A stretch of 64,000 bases of DNA from Pseudomonadaceae bacterium. GTDB lineage: Bacteria; Pseudomonadota; Gammaproteobacteria; Pseudomonadales; Pseudomonadaceae. Positions 1 to 9,632 of this stretch are shown here, piece by piece (position 1 is the stretch's first letter; each line of letters opens with the position of its first letter). A model generated the notes under the pieces. It saw only the letters and a program-made list of their open reading frames with translations. It did not search any database and was not told where the DNA came from. The stretch is taken from NCBI GenBank assembly GCA_019747075.1, contig JAIERF010000009.1, positions 22,624-86,623 on the forward strand. The letters run 5' to 3'. The position numbers and the translations under genes were made by a program.

Positions 1-227
1 ATCGAGAACTCACGGGCAATCGGGGCAAAGGCCTGACGAAACGCGGGCAAATCAAATGGCAGAGAGTCGGCGCGAATTTCATGGCGCATAAAGAACCAGC
101 CACTGTGGCTGTCTGAATGATGGCTCGCCTCGGTAATCCAGCCGTTATAGGTGGCCAGAAAGTTACTGACCTTGGCGACGATACCTACGCCGTCCGGGCA
201 GGCTATAACCAGGCGAAAAGTGCGCAT
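1..227 (-). CDS. purU: Formyltetrahydrofolate deformylase, N-terminal part (runs off window start)
   Basis: Reverse-strand translation MRTFRLVIACPDGVGIVAKVSNFLATYNGWITEASHHSDSHSGWFFMRHEIRADSLPFDLPAFRQAF matches the PurU ACT-domain start; open at position 1. Confidence 0.85.
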   Translation of the reverse strand, partial: MRTFRLVIACPDGVGIVAKVSNFLATYNGWITEASHHSDSHSGWFFMRHEIRADSLPFDLPAFRQAFAPIAREFS

Positions 228-658
228 GCAGAAAACTCCGGAACGTGTGCAAAGGGGGGCATTCTAGCCAGAGCAGCAGAAAACTGCAGTATTACTGAAC
301 GCCACATAACCCAGGGAAAACCCACACTCATTGGTAGTTTGGCAATCACCACAGGCGCCTCGAAGCAACTCGCCAAACCCCATCTCCGGCATATTTGAAG
401 TTTTACTGGCAGGGCTATCGCGAGCAATAAGTAGCCCCCCAGGCGCCGAACAACTTAGTTTGAGCAACTACCTCACTGCTGCCTGCGGTCATATTGGCTT
501 GCCACAATGTTGCTTTACGGCGTCATTTGTATTTTTTGACATACATTTAACCGCGCCAATTGCATATAAAAATCAGCAACTATGTTTACTTGCCCAACAT
601 GCCTGTCTACTATTGCCCAACGAGCACTGCTCCCCACCCGGAATTTTAGGAAAGCCCA

Positions 659-1033
659 ATGTCCCTGATTAACGAATACCGCGCCACAGAAGAAGCCATC
701 AAAGAACTTCAAGCTCGCCTGCAAAGCCTGTCGGCTGACGACAAACTGCAGAAAGAACTGGAATTCGAAGGCAAACTGCGCGCACTGATGGCGGAATATC
801 AAAAATCCCTGCCGAGCATCATTGCCATTCTCGACCCGGAAGCAAAAAGCGGCAAAATCACCCGTGCCAGCAAAACCACTGGCACCAAGCGCGCTCGTAA
901 GATCAAGCAATACAAGAACCCTAACAGCGGCGAAGTGATTGAAACCAAAGGCGGCAATCACAAGGTGCTGAAAGAGTGGAAAGCCAAGTGGGGCTCCGAT
1001 GTAGTTGAAAGCTGGGTTACCCTGCTCGACTAA
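659..1033 (+). CDS. mvaT: H-NS family transcriptional regulator MvaT
   Basis: 124 aa MSLINEYRATEEAIKELQARLQSLSADDKLQKELEFEGKLRALM...VIETKGGNHKVLKEWKAKWG; typical MvaT length, N-terminal oligomerisation region and C-terminal DNA-binding motif. Confidence 0.95.
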   Translation: MSLINEYRATEEAIKELQARLQSLSADDKLQKELEFEGKLRALMAEYQKSLPSIIAILDPEAKSGKITRASKTTGTKRARKIKQYKNPNSGEVIETKGGNHKVLKEWKAKWGSDVVESWVTLLD

Positions 1034-1051
1034 TCGCACCACCCGCACAAT

Positions 1052-1079
1052 AAAAAACGCCAGCTTGCTGGCGTTTTTT
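1052..1079 (+). terminator. Rho-independent terminator after mvaT
   Basis: AAAAAACGCCAGCTTGCTGGCGTTTTTT, perfect stem plus T-run. Confidence 0.85.
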
Positions 1080-1101
1080 ATTGCCTGAAGAATGACCCTA
1101 T

Positions 1102-2577
1102 CTACAGCTGCAAGCGTTGCTGCAATTGCTGCCCATAGGCTTGCCAAGCCAACAGAATGGTTTGCTCACTGGCAGACGCATTGATCAGTGCATCACTCAA
1201 GGCGCTATTGAAGTCCGCCAGGGTATTGGGCGCCCCGTACTGAGGATCAGCCAAACGCTGCTGGCAAAACTGTAACCATTGCTGTGCTTCAGCATTTGAC
1301 AGGGTGTCGGCAAAGTTGCGCGCACGGTAACGAAACAGTAATTCACTCAGGCGCTGATCATCAAACGGCCACACCGCCCGCGCCAATTCTTGCGGATCGG
1401 CCCGGCGAACTTGCTCGCATAAACGCCGGTCACGCTCACCGAAAAAGCCGTCATACAGTTGCTGCTCCGGGTCTTGACTGGGAACAAATGCCTCTTCGGC
1501 ATAAACCGCCGGCAGCTTGTCGCGCCAGAGTGTTTGACTATCGCGCAGCACTGTCGCGCGTTGTTGCATCAGTGGCATATCCAGTTGCAAACGCTGTTTA
1601 TCTTCCTCGCGTAATACGCTTAACGGCGCCAATACCGGGCAGCGATTAACGTGCAATAACTTCAGGGGAATTGGCAGTTCATCGGCAGCCAACTCGTCGC
1701 GCCGGGTGTACAAGCGCTGGCGCAGGGTTTCGCTGTCCAGATCGAGCAATACCGCCGGATCGAGGTGCAAATCACAGACGATCAGGGCATTGCGATTGCG
1801 CGGGTGCCAGGCCAGTGGCAGCACCACCGCCAGATAATGCCGCGCCCCAGCAAAGCGCCCGGACACATGCAGCAGCGGTTTGAGCAATTCGATCTGCTCC
1901 AACACCCGCGGCTTACTGCGCTGTTTATAAAGAAACTCGTAGAGCTTCGGCTGCTGGCTGCGCACCAACCGCGCTAGAGCAATGGTTGCCCGCACATCCG
2001 CCAGCGCATCGTGGGCCTGGCCATGGTCGATGCCATTGGCGGCGGTCAGGCGCTCCAGCTTGAGGCTGACGCGCCCGTCTTCTTGCGGCCAGTTGATGCC
2101 TTCGGGGCGCAAGGCGTAGGCGGTACGCAGCAGATCAATCAGATCCCAGCGGGTGTTGCCGCCCTGCCACTCGCGACCATAGGGGTCGAAGAAGTTGCGA
2201 TACAGGCTGTAGCGGGTCACTTCGTCATCGAAGCGCAAACTGTTGTAACCCGCGCCACAGGTGCCAGGCACACTCATCTCGGCATGCAGGCGGGTCATAA
2301 ACTCGCCCTCAGACAACCCCCGCTCAGCCAGGCGCTGCGGGGTGATGCCAGTAATCAGGCAAGCCATGGGATGGGGCAGGATATCGTCGCTGGGCTGGCA
2401 ATACAGATTGAGCGGTTCGCCGATTTCATTCAGCGCCTCGTCGGTGCGAATGCCGGCCACCTGTAACGGCCGATCACAGCGCGGGTTGATGCCGGTGGTT
2501 TCGTAGTCATACCAGAAGATGCTGGGCGTCACGGCGAAGTCCTGAAGAGATGAACCGCGCCAGTCTAGCAGGCGCAA
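1102..2577 (-). CDS. sbcB: Exodeoxyribonuclease I (true start may be a downstream GTG near 2532)
   Basis: FWYDYETTGINPRCDRPLQVAGIRTDEALNEIGEPLNLYC... matches the SbcB DnaQ-like exonuclease motif and length. Confidence 0.92.
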   Translation of the reverse strand: MRLLDWRGSSLQDFAVTPSIFWYDYETTGINPRCDRPLQVAGIRTDEALNEIGEPLNLYCQPSDDILPHPMACLITGITPQRLAERGLSEGEFMTRLHAEMSVPGTCGAGYNSLRFDDEVTRYSLYRNFFDPYGREWQGGNTRWDLIDLLRTAYALRPEGINWPQEDGRVSLKLERLTAANGIDHGQAHDALADVRATIALARLVRSQQPKLYEFLYKQRSKPRVLEQIELLKPLLHVSGRFAGARHYLAVVLPLAWHPRNRNALIVCDLHLDPAVLLDLDSETLRQRLYTRRDELAADELPIPLKLLHVNRCPVLAPLSVLREEDKQRLQLDMPLMQQRATVLRDSQTLWRDKLPAVYAEEAFVPSQDPEQQLYDGFFGERDRRLCEQVRRADPQELARAVWPFDDQRLSELLFRYRARNFADTLSNAEAQQWLQFCQQRLADPQYGAPNTLADFNSALSDALINASASEQTILLAWQAYGQQLQQRLQL

Positions 2578-2667
2578 AAGCCTTGCAAACGCACAGTCCA
2601 GAGCACGCGGCTTGCCGGCGTGTTGCCGATACCGCTAGCATCGCGGTTTATCTGACGCAGTCTGCCG

Positions 2668-3402
2668 ATGCCCTCCACAGCCACCCCCTCCCGATTCCAG
2701 GCCAGCCCCGCGCCCAGCGAGCTGCTGGACACCCGCTATAAAGTGGAAACCCCGGAAGGCATCGACCTGATTTTGCGCCCCGCCAGCCTGCTGCCACGCG
2801 CGCTAGCGTTTGCCGTCGACCTGGCCATTCGCGGCCTGCTGCTGGGCCTACTGTTTGTCGCCTTTGCCCTGCTCGGCAAGCTGGGCATGGGCCTGGGTGC
2901 GATCGTCACCTTTCTGCTGACCTGGTGGTACATGGTGTTGTTCGAGGTACTCAACCAGGGCCGCTCGCCAGGCAAACAACTGCTGGGCCTGCGCGTGGTG
3001 CATGACGACGGCACGCCCGTCGGCTGGGCCGCTTCCCTGACTCGTAACCTGCTGCGTTTTGTCGACTTTTTACCGTTCGCCTATGGCCTGGGCATTCTCA
3101 GCTGCCTCAATCACCCAGCCTTCAAGCGCCTCGGCGATCTGGCCGCCGGCACCCTGGTGGTTTACCAGGAAACGCCGAGCCCGCGCCCACCGCTGCCGCC
3201 AGCCGAGCCACTGCCTGCACCTTTCGCCCTGAGCCTGGATGAGCAACGGGCGATCCTGGCCTTTGCCGAGCGCCAAGGCAGCTTGTCCGATGAGCGTCGC
3301 CAGGAAGTCGCCGTGCTGCTGGCTGAGCCGTTGCAGGTCGCACCCGAGCAGGCGCAAGCCCGGCTCAACGGTATCGCCCGCGGCCTATTGGGGCCGACAT
3401 GA
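2668..3402 (+). CDS. RDD family membrane protein
   Basis: RYKVETPEGIDLILRPASLLPRALAFAVDLAIRGLLLG...GRSPGKQLLGLRVVHDDG; RDD domain pattern. Confidence 0.88.
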   Translation: MPSTATPSRFQASPAPSELLDTRYKVETPEGIDLILRPASLLPRALAFAVDLAIRGLLLGLLFVAFALLGKLGMGLGAIVTFLLTWWYMVLFEVLNQGRSPGKQLLGLRVVHDDGTPVGWAASLTRNLLRFVDFLPFAYGLGILSCLNHPAFKRLGDLAAGTLVVYQETPSPRPPLPPAEPLPAPFALSLDEQRAILAFAERQGSLSDERRQEVAVLLAEPLQVAPEQAQARLNGIARGLLGPT

Positions 3403-4379
3403 AGCAGAGCCAGTTTGAAAACCGCCATCAAAGCGACTGGCACGTATTTGCCCAGCAGCTGCAAGCCCTGGAACGGGGCAAAAGCAAACCCCAACACGTG
3501 GACGAATTTGCCGGCCGTTATCGCCACCTCTGCCAACACCTAGCCCTGGCCGAAGCACGCGGTTACAGCAGCCTGTTGGTGGAGCAACTGCAGCAACTGG
3601 TGATGCGCGGCCATCAGCAGCTGTACCGCCATCGCAGTCCCTTGGGCGCCAACCTGATTCGCTTCGTGCTCGGCGGCTTTGCCCAGTTGGTCCGCCGCGA
3701 ATGGCGCAGCCTGCTGACCGCCAGCCTGTTGTTCTACGGCAGCCTGCTGGGCATGGGCTTGTTGGTCTACCTGTTCCCCGAGCTGGTCTACAGCGTGGTC
3801 GACCCCGAGCAGGTCAACCAGATGGAAGCCATGTACGACCGCGACGCCTCACGCCTGGGGCGCTTTGGCGAACGGGACTCCGGCGATGACTGGGTGATGT
3901 TCGGCTACTACATCATGAACAACATCGGCATCGCCTTTCAGACCTTTGCCAGCGGCCTGCTGTTTGGCCTGGGCAGCCTGTTCTTCCTGTTTTTCAACGG
4001 CCTGATGATCGGCGCAGTGGCCGGCCACCTGACCCAGATCGGCTCGGGACAGACGTTCTGGTCGTTCGTCATCGGCCACGGTGCCTTCGAGCTGACCGCC
4101 ATTACCCTGGCCGGTGCAGCCGGTCTCAAACTCGGCTGGGCGCTGCTCGCCCCCGGTCGCTGGCCACGCAGCGAAGCCTTGCGCCTGGCCGCACGGCAAA
4201 GCGTGCAGCTGGTGGCCGGGGCCATTCTGTTACTGCTGCTGGCCGCGTTTGTCGAAGCCTACTGGTCGTCAATGACCAGCATCGGCAGCAACATCAAATT
4301 TGCCGTTGGCGGCGGCCTGTGGCTGCTGTTGGCGAGTTACTTTGCCCTCGCCGGACGAGGTCGTCATGCGCCTGACTGA
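3399..4379 (+). CDS. SpoIIM-like (stage II sporulation protein M family) membrane protein
   Basis: MKQSQFENRHQSDWHVFAQQLQALERG... with multiple TM segments; overlaps RDD gene by 4 nt. Confidence 0.85.
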   Translation: MKQSQFENRHQSDWHVFAQQLQALERGKSKPQHVDEFAGRYRHLCQHLALAEARGYSSLLVEQLQQLVMRGHQQLYRHRSPLGANLIRFVLGGFAQLVRREWRSLLTASLLFYGSLLGMGLLVYLFPELVYSVVDPEQVNQMEAMYDRDASRLGRFGERDSGDDWVMFGYYIMNNIGIAFQTFASGLLFGLGSLFFLFFNGLMIGAVAGHLTQIGSGQTFWSFVIGHGAFELTAITLAGAAGLKLGWALLAPGRWPRSEALRLAARQSVQLVAGAILLLLLAAFVEAYWSSMTSIGSNIKFAVGGGLWLLLASYFALAGRGRHAPD

Positions 4380-5955
4380 CGCCAGCGTAACCATCCGTCC
4401 GCGCAGCGCCTGGGAGGCCTGCGACCTCGGCGTGCTGCTGGCGCGCCGGCATGCCGGGCTGCTGACCGCCAGTTGGGCGCTGCTGACCCTGCCGGTGTTT
4501 GTCCTCTGCAGCGCGCTGCTCTGGCAACAACCGAGCCTGGCCATGCTGCTGTTCTGGTGGCTCAAGCCGTTGTACGAACGCCTGCCGTTGCACATTCTCT
4601 CGCGTGCCCTGTTTGGCGCCACCCCCACCCTCAAGCAGGCATTCCAGGCCTTGCCCGGCCTGCTCAAGCCGCAACTGCTGGCCAGCCTGACATGGCGACG
4701 GCTGAGCCTGACCCGCAGCTTCGACCTGCCGGTGCTGCAGCTCGAAGGCCTCAACGGCCAGGCCCGCAGCCAACGCTTGATCGTCCTCAGCCAGCGCGAC
4801 GCGCGCCCGGCCACCTGGCTGACCATCATCGGTAGCCATGTGGAAATGGCCCTGTGGCTGGGCATGCTCAGCCTGCTGTACCTGTTGTTGCCGCAACAGT
4901 GGGAGCTGGACTGGAGCTGGAGCAACCTGATCGAACCGGACAGCGGCAGCTGGCTGTGGCTGGAGCACCTGTCCAACCTGCTGTACGCCCTGCTGCTGAT
5001 CATCTGGGAGCCGGTTTATGTGGCCTGTGGTTTCAGCCTCTACCTGAACCGCCGCAGTGCCCTCGAAGCCTGGGACATCGAACTGGCCTTCCGTCGTCTG
5101 CGCCAGCGCCTGAGTGGCATTGCGACAGTCGCACTGCTGGTCTGCGGCCTGTTTCTGCTGCCACCGGCACCCTCAGCCTGGGCCGCCAGCGACGAGGTCA
5201 GCGTCAGTTGCCCGCTGCCCCTGCCTGAGGCACCCGGCCCCGAGACCCCACGCCTGCTCCAGCAACCCCTGAACAGCCAAGCCGCGCAGAGCGCGATCAA
5301 ACAACTGCTTGAGCAACCGCCCTTCGAACACAGCGAAAGCGTGACCCGCTGGCGCTTTGCCGAGGAAGCCAGCGACAAGCCGGACGACGCGGCCAACGCC
5401 AGCAGCCTGGGCGAAGCGCTTAAGAAGCTGCTCGAACTGATGGGCCTGATGGACGGCTTCAAAACGCTGGCCCTGGCCCTCGAAGTGCTGCTGTGGACCG
5501 CCTTGTTCAGCCTGCTGCTAACCCTTATCTGGCGTTACCGCGACTGGTTGCGCACCTTCGGCGCCCGCCTGCAACGCCCGGTCAAAACCCCAGCGCCCGC
5601 ACCCACTCAACTGTTTGGCCTGCAACTGGCGCCACAGAGCCTACCCGACGACATCGCTGGCAGCGTCGAAGCGCTGTGGGCCGAACAACCGCGCGAAGCC
5701 CTCGGCCTGCTTTACCGCGCCCTGCTCAGCCGCCTGCTGCATGACCACCAGTTACCGCTGAAGAGCTCCCACACCGAGGCCGAGGTCTTGCAGCTCACCC
5801 TGCAATTGCAACACGCCGAGCTCAGCCGCTTCGCCCAAGTGTTGACCCGCCACTGGCAGAACCTGGCCTACGGTCACCAACTGCCACCGGACAACCTCAA
5901 GCGCGGCCTCTGCGAAGCCTGGCGCCGGCTGTGCACTCAACAGGTGCCGACATGA
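4366..5955 (+). CDS. DUF4129 domain-containing membrane protein
   Basis: Start at MRLTDASVTIRPRSAWEACDLG; C-terminal ALGLLYRALLSRLLHDHQLPLKSSHTEAEVLQL is DUF4129-like; in the SpoIIM-MoxR-DUF58 cluster. Confidence 0.82.
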   Translation: MRLTDASVTIRPRSAWEACDLGVLLARRHAGLLTASWALLTLPVFVLCSALLWQQPSLAMLLFWWLKPLYERLPLHILSRALFGATPTLKQAFQALPGLLKPQLLASLTWRRLSLTRSFDLPVLQLEGLNGQARSQRLIVLSQRDARPATWLTIIGSHVEMALWLGMLSLLYLLLPQQWELDWSWSNLIEPDSGSWLWLEHLSNLLYALLLIIWEPVYVACGFSLYLNRRSALEAWDIELAFRRLRQRLSGIATVALLVCGLFLLPPAPSAWAASDEVSVSCPLPLPEAPGPETPRLLQQPLNSQAAQSAIKQLLEQPPFEHSESVTRWRFAEEASDKPDDAANASSLGEALKKLLELMGLMDGFKTLALALEVLLWTALFSLLLTLIWRYRDWLRTFGARLQRPVKTPAPAPTQLFGLQLAPQSLPDDIAGSVEALWAEQPREALGLLYRALLSRLLHDHQLPLKSSHTEAEVLQLTLQLQHAELSRFAQVLTRHWQNLAYGHQLPPDNLKRGLCEAWRRLCTQQVPT

Positions 5956-7217
5956 ACCGGCGCCTGGGCTTCTTTCTCTGCGCCGGCCTGGTGCTGCTGC
6001 TCGGCTTGCTCGCCAGCTATGTGCTGTCACAAGCCACGCCCTATCAGGAGGTGGTCAAACACGGCCCAGCGCCCGAGGCGCGCGCTAATCCGTATTTGGC
6101 TGCCGAACACTTTCTGCGTAATCAGGGCCGTAAAGTGCAGCGCGCCGACAGCCTGCAAAGCCTGGCGCAACTGCCCGCCGCCGGACAGGTCCTGCTGATC
6201 CTGGGCTCACGGGAGCAGATGACACCCAAGCAGAGCGAACGTTTGCTGGCCTGGACGCGCCGCGGCGGACACCTGCTGGTGGTGGCCGAAACCCTCTGGG
6301 ACGAAGACAAAAACAGCAGCGGTGACCTGCTGCTCGACCCACTGGGCATTCAGCAATATATGAGTGACGAACTGGACGAGGACAGCGAGTCGAAGTCGGA
6401 GGCAAACGCCGACACCGACGAGAACGACAAGGCGGCCGAGACTGCGCCCAGCGACCAACCGGCTGCCGCTGCCAGTCCAAAAAAAGACACCAAGCAAGAG
6501 CCAACCCCTGCCGTCGACCTGACCCAGCTGTACCTGGAAAACGAAGACGCCCCGGCCTATATCGACTTCGATACCGACTACCACCTGTTCGACTCCAAAG
6601 ACCTGGCCCACGCCTGGGCCAACTCCGCCGACACCACCCATATGCTGCAACTCAGCCAGGGCGACGGCCTACTGACCGTGGTCACCGACAGCTGGATCTG
6701 GCAGAACGCGCATATCGGCGATTATGACCACGCCTGGCTGCTCTGGTACCTGACCCAGGACCGCGAAGTCACCCTGCTCTACCGCGCCGACCGCGATGAC
6801 CTGTTCAGCCTGCTGCTGCGGCATTTCCCCGAAGCCTTGCTGGCCTTGAGCCTGCTGCTGGCGGCCGGCCTGTGGGCCGCTGGCATGCGCCAGGGCCCGC
6901 TGCAACCGGTGCCTGAGCGCCAGCGCCGGCAGTTGCAGGAACACCTGCGCAGCAGTGCCGATTTCCTCCTCCGTCATGCCGGCCAGCGCCATCTGCTGCA
7001 AGCCCTGCAGCGCGATATCCAGCGCCGCGCCCGCCTGCGCCACCCCGGCTTCGACCGCCTCGGCGTGGCCGAACAGTGGCAAGTACTCGGCCGCATGACT
7101 CGCCTGACGCCCAGCGCGATCAGCCAGGCCATGCGCCCCATCACCGACAGACGTCTGTCGGCCAGCGAATTCACCCGTCAGGTCGCCCACCTGCAAACCC
7201 TCAGGAATGTCCTATGA
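5952..7217 (+). CDS. DUF4350 domain-containing membrane protein
   Basis: MNRRLGFFLCAGLVLLLGLLASYVLS...NPYLAAEHFLRNQGRKV...; position between DUF4129 and MoxR genes. Confidence 0.82.
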   Translation: MNRRLGFFLCAGLVLLLGLLASYVLSQATPYQEVVKHGPAPEARANPYLAAEHFLRNQGRKVQRADSLQSLAQLPAAGQVLLILGSREQMTPKQSERLLAWTRRGGHLLVVAETLWDEDKNSSGDLLLDPLGIQQYMSDELDEDSESKSEANADTDENDKAAETAPSDQPAAAASPKKDTKQEPTPAVDLTQLYLENEDAPAYIDFDTDYHLFDSKDLAHAWANSADTTHMLQLSQGDGLLTVVTDSWIWQNAHIGDYDHAWLLWYLTQDREVTLLYRADRDDLFSLLLRHFPEALLALSLLLAAGLWAAGMRQGPLQPVPERQRRQLQEHLRSSADFLLRHAGQRHLLQALQRDIQRRARLRHPGFDRLGVAEQWQVLGRMTRLTPSAISQAMRPITDRRLSASEFTRQVAHLQTLRNVL

Positions 7218-8260
7218 GCGAAGACCGCATCGAGCAACCGAGCGACGCCAGTGCAGCCATCCCGGTAGCGCCAGCAGCGCCCGCCGCCAGCCCTGCCAAC
7301 GTCCAGCGCCAGCGCGCCAGCCAGTTGGCCCAGGCCCTGCGCCAGGAACTGCAACGGGCGGTGCTCGGCCAGGACGCGGTGATCGACGATCTGCTCACCG
7401 CCCTGCTCGCCGGCGGCCACGTGCTGGTCGAAGGCGTACCAGGTTTGGGCAAGACCCTGCTGGTACGCGCCCTGGCCAGCTGCTTTGGCGGCGAATTCTC
7501 GCGCATCCAGTTCACCCCCGACCTAATGCCCAGCGATGTCACCGGCCATGCGGTCTACGACCTACAGTCCGAGCAATTCAAGCTGCGCAAGGGCCCGGTG
7601 TTCACCAACTTGCTGCTGGCCGACGAGATCAACCGCGCGCCGGCAAAAACCCAGGCGGCCCTGCTGGAAGTCATGCAGGAACGCCAGGTGACCCTGGAAG
7701 GCCGCGCCCTGCCGGTGCCACAACCGTTCCTGGTGCTGGCCACCCAGAACCCGATCGAGCAGGAAGGCACTTACCCGCTGCCGGAAGCTGAACTCGACCG
7801 TTTTATGCTCAAGCTGCGCATGGATTACCCCCAGGCCGCCGAGGAAATCAACCTGGTGCGCCAGGTAACCCGCTCAGCCAAGGCCGACATGCTCGAAGTG
7901 ACGCCGCTGCGCACCTTGCTGCAGGCCAAGGACATCCTCGCCCTACAGAAAATCGCCAGCGACCTGGCCCTCGACGAGCAAGTACTCGACTACGCCGTGC
8001 GCATCGCCCGCGCCACCCGCAACTGGCCAGGCCTGAGCATCGGCGCCGGGCCGCGTGCCTCAATTGCCCTGGTGCGCTGCGGCCGCGCCCGCGCCCTGCT
8101 GCGCGGCGGCGACTTCGTCCTCCCGGATGACATCAAGGGTTGCGCCCTGGCAGTGCTGCGTCACCGCGTACGCCTGGCCCCGGAGCTGGATATCGAAGGC
8201 ATCAGCGTCGACCAGCTGCTCCAGCAGTTGCTCGATCAGGTGCCTGCACCGCGCCTATGA
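7214..8260 (+). CDS. MoxR family AAA+ ATPase
   Basis: EGVPGLGKTLLVRALA (Walker A), LLADEINRAPAKTQAALLEVMQERQVTLEG, TQNPIEQEGTYPLPEAELDRF. Confidence 0.95.
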   Translation: MSEDRIEQPSDASAAIPVAPAAPAASPANVQRQRASQLAQALRQELQRAVLGQDAVIDDLLTALLAGGHVLVEGVPGLGKTLLVRALASCFGGEFSRIQFTPDLMPSDVTGHAVYDLQSEQFKLRKGPVFTNLLLADEINRAPAKTQAALLEVMQERQVTLEGRALPVPQPFLVLATQNPIEQEGTYPLPEAELDRFMLKLRMDYPQAAEEINLVRQVTRSAKADMLEVTPLRTLLQAKDILALQKIASDLALDEQVLDYAVRIARATRNWPGLSIGAGPRASIALVRCGRARALLRGGDFVLPDDIKGCALAVLRHRVRLAPELDIEGISVDQLLQQLLDQVPAPRL

Positions 8261-9588
8261 AACCGTCCCGTGCGCTGCTCGCCCTCCTGGCCGCGCTGCT
8301 GAGCGCAGCCATTCTGCTCGGCGCCTTGCCGGCCCTGGGCCTGCCGCTGCCTGCGAGCCTGACGCCACTGTGGTGGGGCCTGCTGCTGACCCTGCTGCTG
8401 GTCGCCGGTTGCGATGCCCTGTGGCTGCACCGCCTGCCATCGCCACGCCTGCAACGCAGTCTGCCGGGCAACCTGCCGCTGGGACGCTGGAGCGACGTGC
8501 AGCTGCATATCGAGCACGATTACTCACAGGCCATGCATCTGGAGCTGTTCGATCACCTGCCGGCGGCCATGGCCTGCGAGCAGTTGCCCCTGCACATCGA
8601 GCTACAGCCGCAGCGTCACACCGAATGCAGCTACCGGGTGCGTCCGTTGCAACGCGGGCACTTCCACTTCCCCCGCTGCGAACTGCTGCTACCCAGCCCC
8701 CTGGGCCTGTGGTGCGGTCGGCGGCTACTCGAATTACCCGGCGAAACCCGCGTCTACCCCGACTTCGCCCGTCTGCAAGGCGGGCAGATGATGGCCGTCG
8801 ATAACTGGCTCAGCCAGCTCGGCGTGCGCCAGCACCAACGCCGCGGCCTGGGTATGGAGTTTCACCAGCTGCGCGATTTTCGCGATGGCGACACCCTGCG
8901 CCAAATCGACTGGAAAGCCACCGCGCGCAAGCGCACGCCGATTGCCCGCGAGTACCAGGACGAACGCGACCAGCAGATTGTTTTCCTGCTCGATTGCGGC
9001 CGGCGCATGCGCAGCCAGGACGGCGAACTGGCGCACTTCGACCACGCCCTCAACGCCTGCCTGCTGCTCAGTTATGTGGCCCTGCGCCAGGGCGATGCCG
9101 TGGGCCTGGCGACCTTTGCCAGCGCGCAGCAACGCTTCCTCGCGCCGGTCAAAGGTCAGGCTCAGCTCAGTGCCCTGCTCAACAGCGTTTACGATTTGCA
9201 GAGCAGCCAGCAACCGGCGGACTACAGCGCCGCCATCAACCAGCTGCTGGCACGCCAGCGCCGCCGCGCCCTGGTGGTACTGGTGACCAACCTGCGCGAT
9301 GAAGATGACGAAGAGCTGCTCGGTGCGCTCAAGCGCCTCGGGCGCCAGCACCGCGTCCTGCTGGTCAGCCTGCGCGAGGAGGTGCTGGACAGCCTGCGCC
9401 AGGCACCGGTGCAGGATTACGAATCGGCCTTGGCCTATTGCGGCAGCGTGGCCTACCTGAATGCCCGCGCCAGCCTGCACGAACGCCTGGCGGCCCACGG
9501 CGTGCCAGTGCTGGATGCCCGGCCAAGCGAACTGGGGCCGGAGTTGGTCGGCCAATATCTGGCCTGGAAGAAGGCTGGGGTGCTGTAA
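8257..9588 (+). CDS. DUF58 domain-containing protein
   Basis: GLGMEFHQLRDFRDGDTLRQIDWKATARKRTPIAREYQDERDQQIVFLLDCGRRM; DUF58 signature. Confidence 0.92.
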   Translation: MKPSRALLALLAALLSAAILLGALPALGLPLPASLTPLWWGLLLTLLLVAGCDALWLHRLPSPRLQRSLPGNLPLGRWSDVQLHIEHDYSQAMHLELFDHLPAAMACEQLPLHIELQPQRHTECSYRVRPLQRGHFHFPRCELLLPSPLGLWCGRRLLELPGETRVYPDFARLQGGQMMAVDNWLSQLGVRQHQRRGLGMEFHQLRDFRDGDTLRQIDWKATARKRTPIAREYQDERDQQIVFLLDCGRRMRSQDGELAHFDHALNACLLLSYVALRQGDAVGLATFASAQQRFLAPVKGQAQLSALLNSVYDLQSSQQPADYSAAINQLLARQRRRALVVLVTNLRDEDDEELLGALKRLGRQHRVLLVSLREEVLDSLRQAPVQDYESALAYCGSVAYLNARASLHERLAAHGVPVLDARPSELGPELVGQYLAWKKAGVL

Positions 9589-9632
9589 CAAGTCGCAGAA
9601 AAGGGTCATGCGTAGATTAAGTACTGCGCACC

